Positions 16,793 through 25,486 of a stretch of DNA of 49,517 bases are shown here, in pieces; position 1 is the first letter of the stretch; every line of letters begins with the position of its first letter. Under the pieces are notes generated by a model. That model made no database searches. It was not told the origin of the DNA and saw nothing but the letters and a program-made list of their open reading frames with translations. The position numbers were made by a program, and so were the translations under genes. The stretch comes from Treponema sp. (GTDB lineage Bacteria; Spirochaetota; Spirochaetia; Treponematales; Breznakiellaceae), in NCBI GenBank assembly GCA_031274035.1, contig JAISQR010000113.1, positions 1 through 49,517 on the forward strand. The letters run 5' to 3'.

Positions 16793-17059
16793 CTACCTGC
16801 CCCGGTCGCAGCGCATATTGTGGTTGTGAATCCATGTTCCCCTGGGAACCGCTTGGGCCATATAGCCTATCTCATGGCCGTACTTGTATACCTTTTGCTT
16901 TGCTTCATAATCAATAATAGCCGCCTTATGGGCAAATTCAATATCTTCCACAAGGGCGATTTCACCCTGCGGCGTACTAATCACATCCCCCTTCCGGGCA
17001 TTCTCCAGCAGTACAGCTACAGTATCCTTTGGATCGATAATCAGGCTTCTTCTCAGCAT
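16793..17059 (-). CDS. UxaA-family dehydratase, small SAF-domain subunit
   Basis: An 88-residue protein matching the N-terminal SAF domain of altronate/galactarate dehydratases. It ends with the diagnostic AVPRGTWIHNHNMR, where VxxGxWVHxHN is the family pattern. It is expected to act as a complex with the product of 15466-16692, just downstream on the same strand. It starts 13 bases after the clostripain-type gene, so it probably belongs to the same transcript. Confidence 0.88.
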   Translation of the reverse strand: MLRRSLIIDPKDTVAVLLENARKGDVISTPQGEIALVEDIEFAHKAAIIDYEAKQKVYKYGHEIGYMAQAVPRGTWIHNHNMRCDRGR

Positions 17060-17072
17060 ATTGCCCCCGCAT

Positions 17073-19025
17073 TTAATAGGTTATGGCCCCTATGCCGCCC
17101 GAACGATCAATGATAAAACCTGCCAGTTTTGAGGTTGCGGTATTGTTCTTGGCATCTATCATTTCAAACATGCTGACATATTCACCCGCTCCCAGTTTCT
17201 TCCAGTCAAGGGTTAAAGATCTTGTTACCCACATCTGATTCATCATAACAAGCCTGGTACGGATACCGGGGAATCTCATATTGGTCTCGTAGGTATAGGT
17301 GATTATCTGATCGCCGGTTTTAAAGAGGCGGAGATTCTTGTCTTGCAGTCCTGGAATGCCGGTGTCTTTGCGGGCGCCTAATACGGTAAATTTCCCGCTT
17401 GCATTATCAAGGCTCATCAGCATGATGTACTTTCTGCCGTTTAAGCTGATAGGCGAGCGGTACAGGTTGTATGCGTTACTCTCGTAATACAGTTCTATAT
17501 AGATATGGTTGCCGTTAAGTGCGGGCCAGAGACCGTTAAACCGTTCGGTAAAAATGCCGTTCTTCCAGTCTTTATCCACCCTGGCATCGTTCCCCAGATA
17601 CCGCAGGCTTCCCGATGTCCGGCTGTAGCTTGCTACCTGGACGTTCACCTCGGTCAACACCTCCGCCGCGGCCCCCAGACTAAGTACCGAGTTGCCCCTG
17701 CTGTTTATTGTTACCGGAACATTCTCCAGATTCGTACCGGTAAGGGTAGGCACCGGTTCCAGCGTATACTGAGGGGACGGGGTTGAAGGCGTTGGTTCAG
17801 GCTTGCTTATAGCCTCCAGGTAGGTCCTCCCCGCAGCAGATATGGAACCGTCAATATTGTATTCATAAAAATATCCAAGGGCTTCACTCGTTCCTATTGC
17901 CGTAAAAACATTCAGATTCCTCTTGTTCATGTCAAAAGGATAGTAGGACGAAAGCCCTGTAGCTTCTTTCCGCAGCGGGCTGTCTATCTTGTATACGATG
18001 CAATTATTTAAAGCATCCAGGAGAGCCCTGGCATTCTGAGGCGATAAGACTTCGCCGGATTTTCTAACAAGATCCCCCAGATCCACCATATTGGTAAAAC
18101 CTACGGCCTTACTGTTGGGGCCGTACTTTTCGGAATTTTTAGCAAAACGACCGATTTGGCTGAAAAAACCAGCGTCGGAGCTTGCTTTGGTAAGGGCTTC
18201 CTTGCCAAGATTGTTGTAGGCTGTAATAAGCGGCTCGATCTTCCCCAGGTCCGTAACAGACAGGGTTATATCGTCGGCCATGCCTTCTTTAGCGCAGGCT
18301 TCTTTATAGGTATCGCAGATAATACGGCCCAGTTCGGCGCCGTTCATAGAAGTATTTTTAACCAGGCCGGAGAAAAGGCCGGTATAGTTCCAGCCCAAAC
18401 CAGGTTCCTGTTCTTCAGAAGCTACCATATAACGGGCAATGTCCCTTACCGTAAAGGCAGTATCAACGGTAGCCATCAGGCAGGTATCAAAGCCTACCAA
18501 TTCAATAGGGGGCTGCCTTGAAGAAAGGGAATACACCCTGGAAAACGCATCGCGGATATTTTTAAGGCTTAAATACTCGAAATTATAATTTTCGTCATAA
18601 GCTACACCGGTTGTCGATCCGCCTCCGTGATCCCAGAACAGAACCATAGCTTTTTCCGCAGGATAATTATCTTTACAGAATTGCAGGAAACCGGCCAAGG
18701 TCTCCGTATTGCCCATGCTTGCACTGGGCAGCGACGCTACCTTGCTGAAACCGGCGCTGGTATAAACATAACGCCCCAGAGTTCTAGGGTCGATAGAAGG
18801 ATAACGCCACTTCGATGCCCCGCCGGTCTGTATAACCACGGTAATGTCTGACGGCAGTTTAACTTTTAACATTTCCTCCAGGTCTATACTGGCGGAACCA
18901 TCCTCCGATTCCAGATCGCTGCCGCAGAGATACCAGTAAATTGCCCACCTTGCCTGGGCTGCGCTTACCGAAACCGGAAGTGAAAAGACAATCCAAATAA
19001 TAAATAAAAATTTGGTTTTTTTCAT
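17073..19025 (-). CDS. Clostripain-family (C11) secreted cysteine peptidase
   Basis: Protein of 650 residues with an N-terminal signal peptide (about 1-22). The C11 catalytic core follows (about 25-390): H133 in LFWDHGGGSTTG and C182 in GFDTCLMA form the expected dyad. After a Pro/Ser/Thr-rich linker (about 405-425) come about 220 residues of predicted beta structure with no family recognised. C11 peptidases usually cleave after Arg or Lys and are often self-processed. It starts two bases after the NlpC/P60 gene with GAGGT as ribosome binding site, so the two exported proteins are co-expressed. Confidence 0.88.
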   Translation of the reverse strand: MKKTKFLFIIWIVFSLPVSVSAAQARWAIYWYLCGSDLESEDGSASIDLEEMLKVKLPSDITVVIQTGGASKWRYPSIDPRTLGRYVYTSAGFSKVASLPSASMGNTETLAGFLQFCKDNYPAEKAMVLFWDHGGGSTTGVAYDENYNFEYLSLKNIRDAFSRVYSLSSRQPPIELVGFDTCLMATVDTAFTVRDIARYMVASEEQEPGLGWNYTGLFSGLVKNTSMNGAELGRIICDTYKEACAKEGMADDITLSVTDLGKIEPLITAYNNLGKEALTKASSDAGFFSQIGRFAKNSEKYGPNSKAVGFTNMVDLGDLVRKSGEVLSPQNARALLDALNNCIVYKIDSPLRKEATGLSSYYPFDMNKRNLNVFTAIGTSEALGYFYEYNIDGSISAAGRTYLEAISKPEPTPSTPSPQYTLEPVPTLTGTNLENVPVTINSRGNSVLSLGAAAEVLTEVNVQVASYSRTSGSLRYLGNDARVDKDWKNGIFTERFNGLWPALNGNHIYIELYYESNAYNLYRSPISLNGRKYIMLMSLDNASGKFTVLGARKDTGIPGLQDKNLRLFKTGDQIITYTYETNMRFPGIRTRLVMMNQMWVTRSLTLDWKKLGAGEYVSMFEMIDAKNNTATSKLAGFIIDRSGGIGAITY

Positions 19026-19027
19026 TT

Positions 19028-20323
19028 TTACCTCACATTCCAGGTATGTTCAAAATATAGATCATTAGTTTTATCCCTGATCTCTAACTTGTATTGGCCT
19101 ATCTTTTCCAATATTAACAGTTCCGATTCAAATTTTTCTTTGATCTTAAGCTGAAATTCCTGCCGTTCGCCGTTTGGCCTGCCGGTTCCGGTATTATAAA
19201 AATAAAGAGTAAAATCACCCGCCTTGTTAGTCTCGTTGTAAATAGAAAAACGCATAACGGTATTTACTTCCGCTTCAATCTGATCGACGCCGCGCTGAAT
19301 AGAATTCTTAAGGCTGATAGAAAAATCGCTTACCGGCAGAATTGCCGCCGGGGATTTAGGCTTGGCGATAAGAGCGCCGCCTGAAAAAAAGGTACGGTAA
19401 CCGATGATTCTCGGCGTCCAGTACTTATCCGGCATGGACGAAGTGATCACTCCGGTCGGCCTTCCGGCTGAGACCGCCTGAATAATCGTAGAATTATTGA
19501 TCCAGAGCGCAACATGGCTGGGGCTGCCCCATATATCGGTGGTAAACACTACTATATCCCCGGGTTTTAGTTCCTGTTCGGTTATAGCCTTCCCTAACCG
19601 GAATATCTCTTTTGATGAACGGGGAATAGTATACCCCGCAGCATCCTTGTAAGCCTGCCCGACTAAGCCGGAACAGTCAAACTTGCTGGGAGGAGACATA
19701 GCCCCGTATACATACCGCGCCCCTTGATAATTTCTTGCCGCGGCTATAATAGCAGCCCGCAGTCTGTCTTCTTCCTGTGAAGACAGACTGGATGCCGACG
19801 GCGCTATAACAGACTGCGCTTGAGATCCAGGCTTTACAGCCGACGGCGCGGCAGGCGGTGTTGAAGGCTTATTCCCAAAGACAAATTCCTTAACGGCATC
19901 GTAACAGTCATTCTTTTTTAATTCCTGTATCAGTTGGGAACCGTCATGTTGAAGCACCTTCCGCAGCCCGTCAAGTACATCCAGAGAACCTGCGGTAAAG
20001 GCTTTTACACTTTTGTTTGCAGCGATCTGCTTACAAAATTCCAGAAGTTCCTGCTGTTCCGCGGCGTCAAGATTATCAGGATTCCAGTCGTCTTCGCTGT
20101 TGAACTGAACCTGCACAATACCAGGCGCATCTAAAGAACCTGGTTGGATTTTTAAATGCGCTTTACTATATAATAAGATATTTGCATGAAGAAGAGAAGT
20201 GTCTTCTCTAAAATTCGATACAAAGTCTTGAGCGCCCTTTATCTTATCATCCTTATGCGCCGAAATGCCTGAAACCGCAAAAAGCAATAGCAGGCCCAGG
20301 GATGCAAGCCGCATCATTTTCAT
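19028..20323 (-). CDS. Exported NlpC/P60 peptidase-like protein
   Basis: Protein of 431 residues with a signal peptide (about 1-22), an N-terminal helical region without a family name (about 25-150), a Pro/Ala/Ser linker (about 150-185), an NlpC/P60 domain (about 188-315) and a C-terminal beta-rich domain (about 325-431). Catalytic C217 (KFDCSGLVGQAY) and H270 (GSPSHVALWI) are present. The third position, usually His (IIHA), reads IIQA (Q282). The family cleaves peptidoglycan stem peptides. It heads a probable operon with the C11 peptidase and the UxaA pair. Confidence 0.87.
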   Translation of the reverse strand: MKMMRLASLGLLLLFAVSGISAHKDDKIKGAQDFVSNFREDTSLLHANILLYSKAHLKIQPGSLDAPGIVQVQFNSEDDWNPDNLDAAEQQELLEFCKQIAANKSVKAFTAGSLDVLDGLRKVLQHDGSQLIQELKKNDCYDAVKEFVFGNKPSTPPAAPSAVKPGSQAQSVIAPSASSLSSQEEDRLRAAIIAAARNYQGARYVYGAMSPPSKFDCSGLVGQAYKDAAGYTIPRSSKEIFRLGKAITEQELKPGDIVVFTTDIWGSPSHVALWINNSTIIQAVSAGRPTGVITSSMPDKYWTPRIIGYRTFFSGGALIAKPKSPAAILPVSDFSISLKNSIQRGVDQIEAEVNTVMRFSIYNETNKAGDFTLYFYNTGTGRPNGERQEFQLKIKEKFESELLILEKIGQYKLEIRDKTNDLYFEHTWNVR

Positions 20324-20579
20324 AAATTCTTCCTCCTTAGATTGTGAAAAAATGAATGATATTCTGCTTTAAGTAGACTGCCAAATAGTTATACTTTATC
20401 CATACTGTCTATAGAGATCATTATATCAACATAATTTATTATTTACAACATAATGCGCTGCTTTATAATTTTTCTATCTGGCCGCACCTGCTGTTTCTCA
20501 TAGAAGCTGCGTAACCACAGGAGGCTTTTGAGACGGCGTTCTTTTACATCAATTACGGCTTTGTTTGATACCCGGCATA

Positions 20580-21683
20580 TTACCGGATCCTTATGCCGGT
20601 ATCCGGGTCAAAGAACATCACATGCTCATCCCTAATATTAAGGGATACCCTAGTGTTTACCGTTATATTCATAGGATCGGAAGAGACGATTTTGATCTCC
20701 GCACCGCCTATATGGGTAATCAAAATTGAGTGGTTCCCCTGGGGTTCAATAAAATCGATGCTGCTATCGCAGAGGCAGCCTGCGGCTTTTTCCCCGCGGG
20801 GGGAAAGTTCAATAAATTCAGGCCGTATCCCCAAAACCGCGTTTTTGCCCTCGCGGGACGCAATCGCGGCATGCAGGGGTGCGGGTATCCGGTAATGGAC
20901 ATGCTCATTTACCGCTGTATAACCTTCCTCAGTTTTTTCGATACGGGTCTCAAAAAAATTGGCCGGCGGTGTTCCGATAAACGAAGCCGCAAACAGGGTG
21001 GCGCTATCACTGTATATCTCCATAGGTGTTCCTATCTGTTCAATTTTGCCCTGGTACATGATAACGATTCTGTCTGCCAGACTCATGGCTTCGGCCTGAT
21101 CGTGGGTAACAAAAATGGTGGTGGAATTCTCCATCAGGTGTATCCGTTTAAGTTCCGAGCGCATACTTACCCGCAGTTTGGCGTCCAGGTTTGAAAGAGG
21201 TTCGTCCATAAGAAATATTTTGGGGTTTACTACAACCGCCCTGGCCACCGCCACCCGCTGGCGTTGTCCGCCGCTCATCTGTGAAGGGTACCGCTTTAAA
21301 AGCATCTCTATGCCGGCGGCTTGAGCGGCAGCCTCCACCCGTTTTTTTATTTCGTCCTTAGCTATTTTTTGCAGTTTAAGGGGATAGGCGATATTATCAA
21401 AGGCCGTCATATGGGGCCAAATGGCATAACTCTGGAAGATCATAGAAACACCCCGATCCCGCGGCTTCTTCTGTAGTATACTCTCCCCATCCACAATGAT
21501 ATCTCCGCCGGAAACATCCTCCAGGCCGGAGATCATCCTGATGGTCGTGGTCTTGCCGCAGCCGGAGGGCCCAAGAAAAACGATAAATTCGCCTTTTTCT
21601 ATGGACAGATTCATATTATTGACGATCAGGGGACCGTCTTTTGTATAACGTTTTTGCAGATTACGTAGTTCCAGATAACTCAT
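20580..21683 (-). CDS. ABC importer ATP-binding protein (MalK/UgpC type)
   Basis: ATPase of 367 residues for the importer encoded upstream. Walker A is GPSGCGKT (38-45), the Q-loop lies in MIFQSYAIWPHM, the signature is MSGGQRQRVAVARA, Walker B is IFLMDEPLSNLD and the switch His is in VTHDQAEA. A C-terminal TOBE-type regulatory domain (about 240-367), typical of carbohydrate importers, follows. It lies 152 bases downstream of the second permease gene; that spacer is G+C-rich with no gene. Confidence 0.94.
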   Translation of the reverse strand: MSYLELRNLQKRYTKDGPLIVNNMNLSIEKGEFIVFLGPSGCGKTTTIRMISGLEDVSGGDIIVDGESILQKKPRDRGVSMIFQSYAIWPHMTAFDNIAYPLKLQKIAKDEIKKRVEAAAQAAGIEMLLKRYPSQMSGGQRQRVAVARAVVVNPKIFLMDEPLSNLDAKLRVSMRSELKRIHLMENSTTIFVTHDQAEAMSLADRIVIMYQGKIEQIGTPMEIYSDSATLFAASFIGTPPANFFETRIEKTEEGYTAVNEHVHYRIPAPLHAAIASREGKNAVLGIRPEFIELSPRGEKAAGCLCDSSIDFIEPQGNHSILITHIGGAEIKIVSSDPMNITVNTRVSLNIRDEHVMFFDPDTGIRIR

Positions 21684-21835
21684 CAGGTACTCCTTTTAGG
21701 GATATGGAAATAGGGCTTTCCTGCCGGGGGGAGCGGAAGCCCCGCAGGGCTGGAGCGCAGGGGGGCTGGACGAGAAATACAGCATTTTGCGGCGGGAACA
21801 AGCCCTCTCCTTAATTTTATCCTGAATATTGCCTG

Positions 21836-22876
21836 TCATAGCACGGCGCCGCCCCACATCTGATTAATGTAGCGGCGTACAATAAAGGTGAATACCAGCG
21901 CGGGAATAATAAGGACTATACTGCCCGCAGCCGCATATTGGATGCCGCTTGAGGTGGTTCCTATTGCCTTGTATACCACCAGGGAGAGGGTCTGATTACG
22001 TTCGGTAAGGATAAGCGCGGAGATAGTATCGTTCCACGCTGTGTTGAAGGCATACATGGAACTGGCGGCCATCGCGGGGAAGGCCAGGGGAAGGGTGATG
22101 CGCAGAAAGGTTTGCAGGGAATTGGCGCCGAAGATGAGGCTTGCCTCTTCCAGTTCTTTGCTGATCCCCATAAAGATACTGGAGGTGATCCATGCGGTAA
22201 GGGCTATGTTGGGGATTGAATACAGGATGGCAAGACCCACGAGTGTGTCGAACATACCGAAACGGATCAACAGTTTAGCCATTGGGATGGTAATGCCTGC
22301 AACGGGGAACATCCTTACTATCAGAATGCCTAGATTGATCTTCTCTTTAAAGCGGAATTGATAACGCGCCATAGCAAAACCGGCCATACTGCCCAGGGTA
22401 AGGGATATGAGGATGGTAAGCAGGGAAACGATGATGCTATTTTTGAGGGCGGGAGCCGCATTGTTCACAATCGTAAAAAACTGGCTGAAGTTATAAAAAG
22501 CGTCTTTCCGGTAGCTGAATTCCATAGGGCCCTGCTCCAGAGTTTGAGAAAAGTCCCTGATCAGTTTTTCACCGGTGATATTGACATTGTATTGGCGCTT
22601 AAAGTGGGTCTCCAGCCGCGAAGGATTTTTGGTGGTGATAACCGAACGGTAGCCGTTTCCACGGTCATGGAAAAGTTCAAATTCGCCGTTTTCCACGGGT
22701 TTTATCAGCACGGTAACCTGCATGGACGGCAGTATACGTTTGGGGAATTCGCTTATCTCCACCGAACTGGAAAAGGCGACGGTACAAAAATACAACAGGG
22801 GTACCAGTACCAGCATAACCATACCGGCAAGAACCAGTGCGATAACCGTTTTTTGGATTATATTGAGTTTATCCAT
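21836..22876 (-). CDS. ABC importer permease (MalG-like)
   Basis: Inner-membrane permease of about 346 residues from the ATG at 22876, which overlaps the stop of the upstream permease as TGATG. A longer open frame to 23083 only reads inside that gene. The first membrane helix (about 10-30) is followed by a periplasmic insert of about 100 residues (FPKRILPSMQVTV... to ...NFSQFF), then the binding-protein-dependent transport fold. The EAA loop, contacting the ATPase, is near ELEEASLIFGANSLQTF. The large insert after the first helix recalls MalG. Confidence 0.9.
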   Translation of the reverse strand: MDKLNIIQKTVIALVLAGMVMLVLVPLLYFCTVAFSSSVEISEFPKRILPSMQVTVLIKPVENGEFELFHDRGNGYRSVITTKNPSRLETHFKRQYNVNITGEKLIRDFSQTLEQGPMEFSYRKDAFYNFSQFFTIVNNAAPALKNSIIVSLLTILISLTLGSMAGFAMARYQFRFKEKINLGILIVRMFPVAGITIPMAKLLIRFGMFDTLVGLAILYSIPNIALTAWITSSIFMGISKELEEASLIFGANSLQTFLRITLPLAFPAMAASSMYAFNTAWNDTISALILTERNQTLSLVVYKAIGTTSSGIQYAAAGSIVLIIPALVFTFIVRRYINQMWGGAVL

Positions 22877-23781
22877 CAGGCCGCCTCCAGATAACTGCCC
22901 CGGCGGCTTATACGATAGTAGATCATCGTGGTAATAAAGACCGCTACCGTTGTGGTAAAGGAAAGAGTAAAGGCCAGCTTGCCGCTGCCGGGCGCGCCGG
23001 GGATAACGTCCTCGTAAAACGCGATACGCTCTACCAGGAAGGGGACTTTTCCGTGTCCCAAAACCATCACCGCTATGGCCCACACCTGTACCGCGGCAAT
23101 AAGACGCAGTATTATCGAAGTGATGATGGAAGGCCGCAGTATGGGCAGGGTAATATCCTTAAAGATACGCCATTTGTTTGCGCCAAAGGTATAGGCCGCT
23201 TCCCGCAGCTCTTTTTGAATGCCCTGCAACCCAGCCGAAAGGATGATCATAACGCCGGGCGTTACCGTCCAGGTATCAATAAGGATGATCAAAAACAGAG
23301 CGGAAAAACCTTCCGAATTCATAAACAAAATAGGATCCTTTACGATACCCAGCCAGGTTATAACAGAGTTGATCCACCCGTCTTTGAAGAGGCCGGTCTT
23401 CCAGAGGATGCCTACCGCTGTGGGGGTGATAGCCATAGGTATCATGGCGATAAACATGAGTATGTTGGAAAATTTGAATTTTATGCTGAGAAAGACCGCA
23501 AGGATAAGGGCAAGAAAATATTGCAGGATTACCGAGATAAGCGCAAAGAGGCCGGTATTTATTACCGACTGCAAAAAGAGATCCGACTTCCATAAAAGGA
23601 TAAAATTTCCGGTCAGAGTAAAATTACCTTCCTCAGTGGTAAAGACTTCGATCATTCCGGCTATTACCGGCGCCAGCCAAAATACCATATAGTAGATAAA
23701 GGCCGGCGCCATAAGGAGATAGGGTGCAAATTTACGGCTGTTAAAACTGCTTGTCAATGATACCACCCCCTCTCCATCCAT
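22876..23781 (-). CDS. ABC importer permease (MalF/UgpA-like)
   Basis: Permease of 301 residues with six membrane segments. The EAA loop is LREAAYTFGANKWRIFKDITLPIL. The ATG at 23781 lies three bases from the end of repeat copy G; GGAGAGG just inside the frame makes a TTG at 23757 (TSSFNSRKF...) an equally good start. The gap back to the binding-protein gene is filled by two repeat copies. Substrate is unknown; the transporter class handles sugars, glycerol-phosphate and similar compounds. Confidence 0.9.
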   Translation of the reverse strand: MDGEGVVSLTSSFNSRKFAPYLLMAPAFIYYMVFWLAPVIAGMIEVFTTEEGNFTLTGNFILLWKSDLFLQSVINTGLFALISVILQYFLALILAVFLSIKFKFSNILMFIAMIPMAITPTAVGILWKTGLFKDGWINSVITWLGIVKDPILFMNSEGFSALFLIILIDTWTVTPGVMIILSAGLQGIQKELREAAYTFGANKWRIFKDITLPILRPSIITSIILRLIAAVQVWAIAVMVLGHGKVPFLVERIAFYEDVIPGAPGSGKLAFTLSFTTTVAVFITTMIYYRISRRGSYLEAA

Positions 23782-23784
23782 GGT

Positions 23785-23948
23785 CTAGGAGTCTGTTGCG
23801 CTTCGCGCATAAAATGGTATCAATATTCATATTCATGAATATTGATACCTTACAAACTCCGAAAGGAGCCCCGTTAATCGGAATTTTTGCATATTCATGC
23901 AAAAATTCACCGAAGTCCCATCGGACATGAAGTGTCCGCGGCTCCTAG
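23785..23948 (+). repeat. CTAG-bounded palindromic repeat, copy G (164 bp)
   Basis: CTAG at 23785 and 23945. The first stem reads GGTATCAATATTCAT / ATGAATATTGATACC: relative to other copies one A-to-C change on the left is matched by T-to-G on the right. The second stem is the GAATTTTTGCAT / ATGCAAAAATTC variant, again changed on both arms. The third hairpin is CGGACATGAAGTGTCCG. It shares its right CTAG with copy H. Confidence 0.92.
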
Positions 23949-24091
23949 GAGTTTGTTGCGCTTCGCGCATAAAATAGTATAAATATTCATAGATATGAAT
24001 ATTTATACCTTGCAAACTCCAAAAGCATGCCCATTGATCGGGATTTTTTGCATATTCATGCAAAAAATCCACAAGTGCAACAGGCTGCTAG
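23945..24091 (+). repeat. CTAG-bounded palindromic repeat, copy H (147 bp)
   Basis: Tandem to copy G, sharing the CTAG at 23945-23948, and ending with CTAG at 24088-24091. On the minus strand that last CTAG supplies the TAG stop codon of the binding-protein gene. Both main stems are present: (A/G)GTATAAATATTCAT-type and GATTTTTTGCAT/ATGCAAAAAATC. It lacks the CGGACAC hairpin and ends GTGCAACAGGCTGCTAG. Confidence 0.92.
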
Positions 24092-25359
24092 TTTTTCAGC
24101 GCCCTGCACTTGGCTTCCAGGTCTTGCAGGAATGCATCGCCAGGAACTTGTTTTGTATTAAGAACCTGGTTAAAAGCATCGTGGTAGAGCAGCTTAACCG
24201 CGTTCCAGTCCTTGTAATCGACTGAGGGAACACCCGAAACAATGGTAGTGCCCAGCATCTTATTGCCTGCGGTCATCACCACATCATCACTGCCCAAAAG
24301 AGGGGCAATCTCATTAATGGGACTGAGCACGCCGCCGAAATTAACGCACATCTCATAGTTTACCTGCGCGGTGGTAACATAATCTATCCACTTTGCGGCC
24401 AGGTCCGCATGGGGAGCGCCTTTCTGTACGCCCCAACACCATGCGCCGGAGGTAGAACCCGCACCCTTGCTGCCCTTGGGCGCCGCGCCTATTACCCATT
24501 CATTGGGGGCTGCATTATATGCAATCCCTATCGGGCTCATGTGGGCAAAGGTAAGCCATACATCACCGCTCCTCATAGGATCGGTGGGGGCGCTGTATTG
24601 GGCCTGTTCAGGATAGAAGGCATTGCCCCTGGCTATTTCGGCAATGATATTAAGGGCGCTTTTGAAGCCGGCTGATGTAAAGTCAGGAAAGCCGCCGCCG
24701 TAGGCCATAGCCATACCGGCCATGGGGTAGAGAAGCTGGGAACCCTGATTAAGAGCAGGCATCATGGTTTTACCAACCCCTTCGCCTTTGGCGATATTCA
24801 CCGCCCACTGCGCATATTGTTCCCAGGTAATGCCGTTGATCACATCTTGCCTGCTAAGTCCCGCGGGCAGATATTTGATTGCATCCACATTGGCGGCCAA
24901 AATGTAGACATCAAAAAAATTGGGAACAAAATAACGTACGCCGTTTTTATTGGTAACAGCGTCGTACATTTTGGTAATAGTGCTGCCCCGATGGATCATG
25001 CCGCCGATATCCGCCATCCAGCCGCCGTTTACATAGGGCCCCATACGGGACGTATCAACATAAATTACATCACTTACGATCTTGCCGGTATCCTGCTCGG
25101 CCCCGATCTTCTTTAAGCAATCGTCCTGGGTTATAAACTCCACATTCACCTTTACCCCGTGCTGCTGCTCGAATTTCTTGACAAATACATCAATAAAGTA
25201 CTGCTTTTCGTGAACCTGGGGAGTACCGCTGTATGCGATATTTAACTCAGTCGAACCTCCGGATGATCCGGCAGCCTGGGTTCCGCCCCTGGCATAGACT
25301 GCCGCCGCAGCCGAAACCATGAGAAGCACCGCGCATACGAAACCAATCATTCTTTTCAT
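24088..25359 (-). CDS. ABC importer extracellular solute-binding protein
   Basis: Family 1 solute-binding protein of 423 residues. The signal peptide (about 1-24) ends in AAVYARGG, a style common in treponemes; no lipobox cysteine is visible, so it is probably periplasmic and soluble. The mature part starts LNIAYSGTPQVHEKQYFIDV and has the usual two-lobed length. A ribosome binding site GGAGGT lies six bases before the ATG. The two permeases and the ATPase follow after 306 bases made entirely of repeats G and H. The stop codon TAG is part of the terminal CTAG of copy H. Confidence 0.92.
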   Translation of the reverse strand: MKRMIGFVCAVLLMVSAAAAVYARGGTQAAGSSGGSTELNIAYSGTPQVHEKQYFIDVFVKKFEQQHGVKVNVEFITQDDCLKKIGAEQDTGKIVSDVIYVDTSRMGPYVNGGWMADIGGMIHRGSTITKMYDAVTNKNGVRYFVPNFFDVYILAANVDAIKYLPAGLSRQDVINGITWEQYAQWAVNIAKGEGVGKTMMPALNQGSQLLYPMAGMAMAYGGGFPDFTSAGFKSALNIIAEIARGNAFYPEQAQYSAPTDPMRSGDVWLTFAHMSPIGIAYNAAPNEWVIGAAPKGSKGAGSTSGAWCWGVQKGAPHADLAAKWIDYVTTAQVNYEMCVNFGGVLSPINEIAPLLGSDDVVMTAGNKMLGTTIVSGVPSVDYKDWNAVKLLYHDAFNQVLNTKQVPGDAFLQDLEAKCRALKN

Positions 25360-25385
25360 TAAAAACCTCCTGCACTATATCAGAT

Positions 25386-25413
25386 ATTATAGAATATAAC
25401 CCCCTTTTGTCGA
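25386..25413 (-). promoter_or_regulatory. Promoter of the ABC importer operon
   Basis: On the minus strand a consensus TATAAT (25391-25386) with TCGACA 16 bases upstream (or TTCGAC at 17). About 26 bases separate it from the start codon, with GGAGGT in between. The divergent AraC-type gene begins about 70 bases away and is a plausible regulator. Confidence 0.6.
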
Positions 25414-25451
25414 AATAGATATATCGATCTTAACGCTAAAAATTGGAAAAT

Positions 25452-25480
25452 TTGCACTATTTTCTCGATTGACGTATATT
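25452..25480 (+). promoter_or_regulatory. Promoter of the AraC-family gene (apparently leaderless)
   Basis: TTGCAC (25452-25457), exactly 17 bases, TATATT (25475-25480). The ATG is only six bases beyond the -10 box, so transcription would begin at or next to the start codon. No ribosome binding site precedes it. Confidence 0.55.
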
Positions 25481-25486
25481 AAAGAT

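Noticed and set aside
23785-24091. CRISPR-like array formed by tandem repeats
   Set aside because: Units are about 150 bp, palindromic and directly joined at CTAG, with no short unique spacers and no cas genes nearby.
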